A stretch of DNA of 21,799 nucleotides from a virus. The DNA is taken from the IMG/VR virus record IMGVR_UViG_3300047352_000520, positions 1 to 21,799 of that record, one strand, 5' to 3'. Below are positions 20,148 through 21,799 of this stretch, one piece after another. Position numbers and translations under genes: made by a program. The first letter of the stretch is position 1; the number at the start of each line of letters is the position of its first letter. A model generated the notes under the pieces. That model did no database searches, had not been told where the DNA came from, and saw only the letters and a list, made by a program, of their open reading frames with translations.

Positions 20148-20307
20148 TTTCAAACATGGGTTTAGGTGAACAGCGAATAACACGACGACAATCAGGACAG
20201 AGCTCGATTGTGTTGCTAATCGCTGTTCGTGTGTCAGTAGAAGTAACTACAAAGTCTTGCTTGTCACCTTCTTTATCTATATAAACTACGTCGTAGTCTC
20301 GAATCAT
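20137..20307 (-). CDS. Microprotein with Cys motif and CSPKPMF tail (56 aa)
   Basis: A 56-residue protein starting MIRDYDVVYIDKEGDKQD. It contains CPDCRRVIRC (Cys37, Cys40, Cys46), half of a possible zinc site, and ends SPKPMFENDD, an acidic-aromatic tail duplicated in the next gene. Its ATG overlaps the upstream stop (ATGA at 20304-20307), and its stop overlaps the next start by 11 nt. These two couplings support it as a gene although it is short. Confidence 0.6.
   Translation of the reverse strand: MIRDYDVVYIDKEGDKQDFVVTSTDTRTAISNTIELCPDCRRVIRCSPKPMFENDD
20150..20172 (-). repeat. 23-nt direct repeat, copy 2 (codes CSPKPMF)
   Basis: Copy 2 of the repeat at 19933-19955, inside the coding region of the 56-residue protein, where it encodes CSPKPMF. 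The two copies are 217 nt apart. Confidence 0.8.
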
Positions 20308-20528
20308 GTGTTAGGTAAGTGTAATTTCAAAGGTGGGAGATACTTCTTCTCAGCAAGGTAGACTTCGACTTCCTTTCGCTGGTCCATAGTGAGATAAGCA
20401 AACATGATGTTGAGTATCTGGTTGAGATAGACCGTAGGAAACTCTGGTGAGTCTTGGGCCAGTGCTGCGTGGCACAGCAGTACGACATCGAGGACGTCAT
20501 AGTCAGGTAGCTTTTCAATCGGTGGCAT
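20304..20528 (-). CDS. Small helical hypothetical protein
   Basis: A 74-residue helical protein starting MPPIEKLPDYDVLDVVLLCH. It has many Leu and Tyr (VYLNQILNIMFAYLTMDQRK) and ends in a basic patch. It overlaps the upstream gene by 14 nt and the downstream gene by ATGA. No family was recognised. Confidence 0.6.
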   Translation of the reverse strand: MPPIEKLPDYDVLDVVLLCHAALAQDSPEFPTVYLNQILNIMFAYLTMDQRKEVEVYLAEKKYLPPLKLHLPNT

Positions 20529-20688
20529 GGATAAGTTCTAAGTATTCAGTTGGATTGTTGTGAAAATACTCAATGAGTTCAATGAGTCTTCGAGCAGTCA
20601 TGTGCTCGGAATCAATAGCTAAGTGCAACAGCACACCAGTTAAATACCGATGTGCTGCGTGCAACTCAGTAGCAGCTCTACTAGCCAT
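20515..20688 (-). CDS. Small helical protein (57 aa)
   Basis: A 57-residue helical protein starting MASRAATELHAAHRYLTGVL, followed by a Leu/Ile-rich middle (RRLIELIEYFHNN). It directly abuts the upstream stop (TGAATG) and its last 14 nt overlap the next start. Both joints fit the operon style. No family was recognised. Confidence 0.6.
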   Translation of the reverse strand: MASRAATELHAAHRYLTGVLLHLAIDSEHMTARRLIELIEYFHNNPTEYLELIHATD

Positions 20689-21339
20689 TCAAAAGTCGAG
20701 TGCTTCCTCAACAGTGACGGTTGGTTCAGTAACAGAGACAGTCTCTACAGAACCGCCAGTGACGGAGTTGTGGATAATCTCTACAGCGTCACGCATGATT
20801 TTGAGTGAACGTGCAGTGTCACGGTCAGCCTTGGCTTCTTTGAGCTGGTCAGTCAGCATCTGACAGGACATCTTGTTACCCGCTTGGCGGATTGCAGAGA
20901 AGCATGGACGCATCTGTGACGTACCTTTCCAGGTGTCAAGAGTGAACGTCTGGTCAAGAGCGAACTCGTTGAACAAAGCCATCAAGCCAGACACGAGGTA
21001 CTGAGACCACAGTGTGGTGAGACCTGAGGTGAGCATGACTTGCCGACCTGCAGTGGATTCGATGTATACGTTGAGCTTGGTCGAGTTGAATGCACCGACG
21101 TCATCAGCAACAGTCAGTCCAACAAGACGGACGTTAGCGAGACGGGTGAGTGGCTTACCAGAGGGAAGCATCAAAGCAGATGGTGTCTGCTCATCACCGA
21201 GATACTGAAAGAACACAGCATCTGATTCTTTGTTAAGGCCAATGCCAATCATCATGTCAACGCTGGAGCTAGTACCAGCCATCTCGGAGATGAGCTCGGT
21301 AGCAAGAACGTTGGATGTAGGAGCAGTGGTTACGGTCAT
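20689..21339 (-). CDS. Hypothetical protein with acidic-aromatic tail
   Basis: A 216-residue protein of unknown function. The N-terminal two thirds are mixed alpha/beta (LATELISEMAGTSSSVDMMI, SGKPLTRLANVRLVGLTVAD), followed by a helical Lys/Arg-rich part (LTDQLKEAKADRDTARSLK) and a Val/Thr/Glu-rich tail ending TVEEALDF, like the replication proteins further downstream. ATG at 21339 is chosen; the frame runs to 21405, but that part crosses two leader hairpins and is unlikely to be coding. It is the first larger gene after the hairpins at 21363-21403. Confidence 0.65.
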   Translation of the reverse strand: MTVTTAPTSNVLATELISEMAGTSSSVDMMIGIGLNKESDAVFFQYLGDEQTPSALMLPSGKPLTRLANVRLVGLTVADDVGAFNSTKLNVYIESTAGRQVMLTSGLTTLWSQYLVSGLMALFNEFALDQTFTLDTWKGTSQMRPCFSAIRQAGNKMSCQMLTDQLKEAKADRDTARSLKIMRDAVEIIHNSVTGGSVETVSVTEPTVTVEEALDF

Positions 21340-21362
21340 GTGGTTGATATGTAAGTGAACAA

Positions 21363-21374
21363 GCCCATAAGGGC
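21363..21374 (-). promoter_or_regulatory. Leader hairpin GCCC-ATAA-GGGC
   Basis: A 4-bp GC stem with an ATAA loop, 24 nt before the gene starting at 21339 and 13 nt from the larger hairpin at 21388-21403. It might weaken or regulate readthrough into the gene. Confidence 0.35.
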
Positions 21375-21387
21375 ATAAGGAAATACA

Positions 21388-21403
21388 GCGCCCGCTAGGG
21401 CGC
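21388..21403 (-). terminator. Terminator-like hairpin GCGCCC-GCTA-GGGCGC
   Basis: A perfect 6-bp stem of the same family as the hairpin at 5785-5802, lying just after the stop at 21412 on the minus strand. The minus strand continues TGTATTTCC, so the T-run is weak; it may be a partial terminator. Confidence 0.6.
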
Positions 21404-21411
21404 ATAGGTGG

Positions 21412-21576
21412 TTAACGATTGCGGTCTGGGTCTTCAGCCGCTAGTCGGTTTGCTTGTGCTTGGCATCTATCAGCTAACAACTGATAGACACGCAAAGGGT
21501 CTTCAGCTTCATGCTGAATAAGCAGCTGCTCTACAAAGTGCATGAAGAGGTCTGCAAGTTTTACAGTTTCAATCAA
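21412..21576 (-). CDS. Small helical protein (54 aa), TTG start
   Basis: A 54-residue protein starting MIETVKLADLFMHFVEQLL and continuing as an Ala/Gln/Arg-rich helix (YQLLADRCQAQANRLAAED). The TTG start overlaps the upstream stop (TTGA, like ATGA elsewhere), with GGGGAG about 10 nt before. An internal ATG at 21543 (MHFVEQ) is the alternative start. It ends just before a terminator-like hairpin. No family was recognised. Confidence 0.5.
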   Translation of the reverse strand: MIETVKLADLFMHFVEQLLIQHEAEDPLRVYQLLADRCQAQANRLAAEDPDRNR

Positions 21577-21740
21577 GCTGCTGCTAGCTCCCCTTTGAGC
21601 TCAGCAATCTTTGCTGTAGCAAGGCATTCAATAACTGTCCAAGCGAGCTCGCCTGACAGCATCTGTTGGTCGCAAGCGTATTCAACAGTGTCTTCAACAA
21701 CACTGGTCAATTCGTCAAGCTGTTCGCGTGAGATATCCAT
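21573..21740 (-). CDS. Small acidic helical protein
   Basis: A 55-residue acidic helical protein starting MDISREQLDELTSVVEDTVE and ending KGELAAA. The frame is open to 21779, adding 13 residues. The start at 21740 is chosen because an AT-rich, promoter-like tract (ACATATATATC) lies directly before it and the region further upstream can form a hairpin. No family was recognised. Confidence 0.5.
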   Translation of the reverse strand: MDISREQLDELTSVVEDTVEYACDQQMLSGELAWTVIECLATAKIAELKGELAAA

Positions 21741-21790
21741 TTGTTTGATATATATGTGTTCAGGCCCATCGCCGGGCACATCTAAAATAT

Positions 21791-21799
21791 AGCGCCCGT
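21791..21799. terminator. Left half of a terminator hairpin cut by the window edge
   Basis: AGCGCCCGT equals the first nine bases of the hairpin at 5785-5802. The rest should lie just outside the window. An AAAATAT stretch precedes it, giving a short T-run on the minus strand. Confidence 0.45.

Noticed and set aside
20573-20863. Rightward 96-codon frame
   Set aside because: It runs antisense to the 57- and 216-residue leftward genes and is Ser/Val-rich as expected of a shadow frame.
1-21799. tRNA genes, CRISPR arrays, insertion sequences, integrase or attachment sites
   Set aside because: I looked in the gaps and found no cloverleaf, regular repeat array, transposase or recombinase frame, or paired terminal repeats.

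Overview
The window looks like part of the genome of a lytic cyanophage. Most genes are small, tightly overlapping and on the minus strand. They encode a phage DNA-replication and nucleotide-metabolism set: a T7-type DNA polymerase, an AEP primase fused to a VirE-like helicase, a RecB/Cas4-type nuclease, ThyX, ribonucleotide reductase, MazG and a thioredoxin-like protein. An NblA-like phycobilisome-degradation adaptor (moderate confidence) and a YRG-motif small protein of cyanobacterial flavour point to a cyanobacterial host. The ribonucleotide reductase lacks an ATP-cone and sits next to a very small beta subunit, as known for podo- and siphovirus-type cyanophages. No integrase, RNA polymerase, tRNA or CRISPR array was seen.

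Layout. 1-1.46 kb (+): an HNH nuclease, an NblA-like gene overlapping it by 110 nt, and three small unknown genes, perhaps the end of a rightward region. 1.5-2.5 kb (-): short monocistronic genes with their own terminators, among them a signal-peptide beta-barrel protein. 2.54-2.99 kb (+): a Gly/Ala-rich protein that converges on the polymerase gene. 2.99-5.35 kb (-): DNA polymerase and 3'-5' exonuclease as two separate overlapping genes, plus a deaminase-fold protein that has lost its zinc and catalytic residues. 5.4-5.8 kb (+): a DUF3310 (T7 gp1.7-like) gene. 5.8-12.9 kb (-): the replication operon, with a Dam-like protein, an HNH-like protein, primase-helicase, PD-(D/E)XK nuclease, a candidate ssDNA-binding protein and several small proteins. 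12.98-13.15 kb (+): one small gene. 13.2-21.8 kb (-): a tandem OB-fold SSB, ThyX, ribonucleotide reductase alpha and beta, MazG, a translation initiation factor IF-1 homologue, a thioredoxin-like protein, a membrane-anchored GIY-YIG-like protein and a series of early-type small genes.

Reading between the long ORFs revealed five genes of 34-57 codons (8345-8494, 14560-14664, 20137-20307, 20515-20688, 21412-21576). Each is joined to both or one of its neighbours by start/stop overlaps or direct abutment.

The genes suggest one job: replacing the host's DNA programme. Host DNA is cut, nucleotides are recycled (ribonucleotide reductase, ThyX, MazG, DUF3310), and a mixed replisome copies the phage. 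The replisome pairs a T7-type polymerase lacking room for the thioredoxin loop with a primase-helicase of a different origin. In the replication cluster 7 of 10 proteins end in an acidic residue followed by Phe or Tyr. That resembles the polymerase-docking tails of T7 gp2.5 and gp4 and is the most system-like signal here. A phage-encoded IF-1 and two to three enzyme-fold proteins without their usual catalytic residues are the other points most worth following up.
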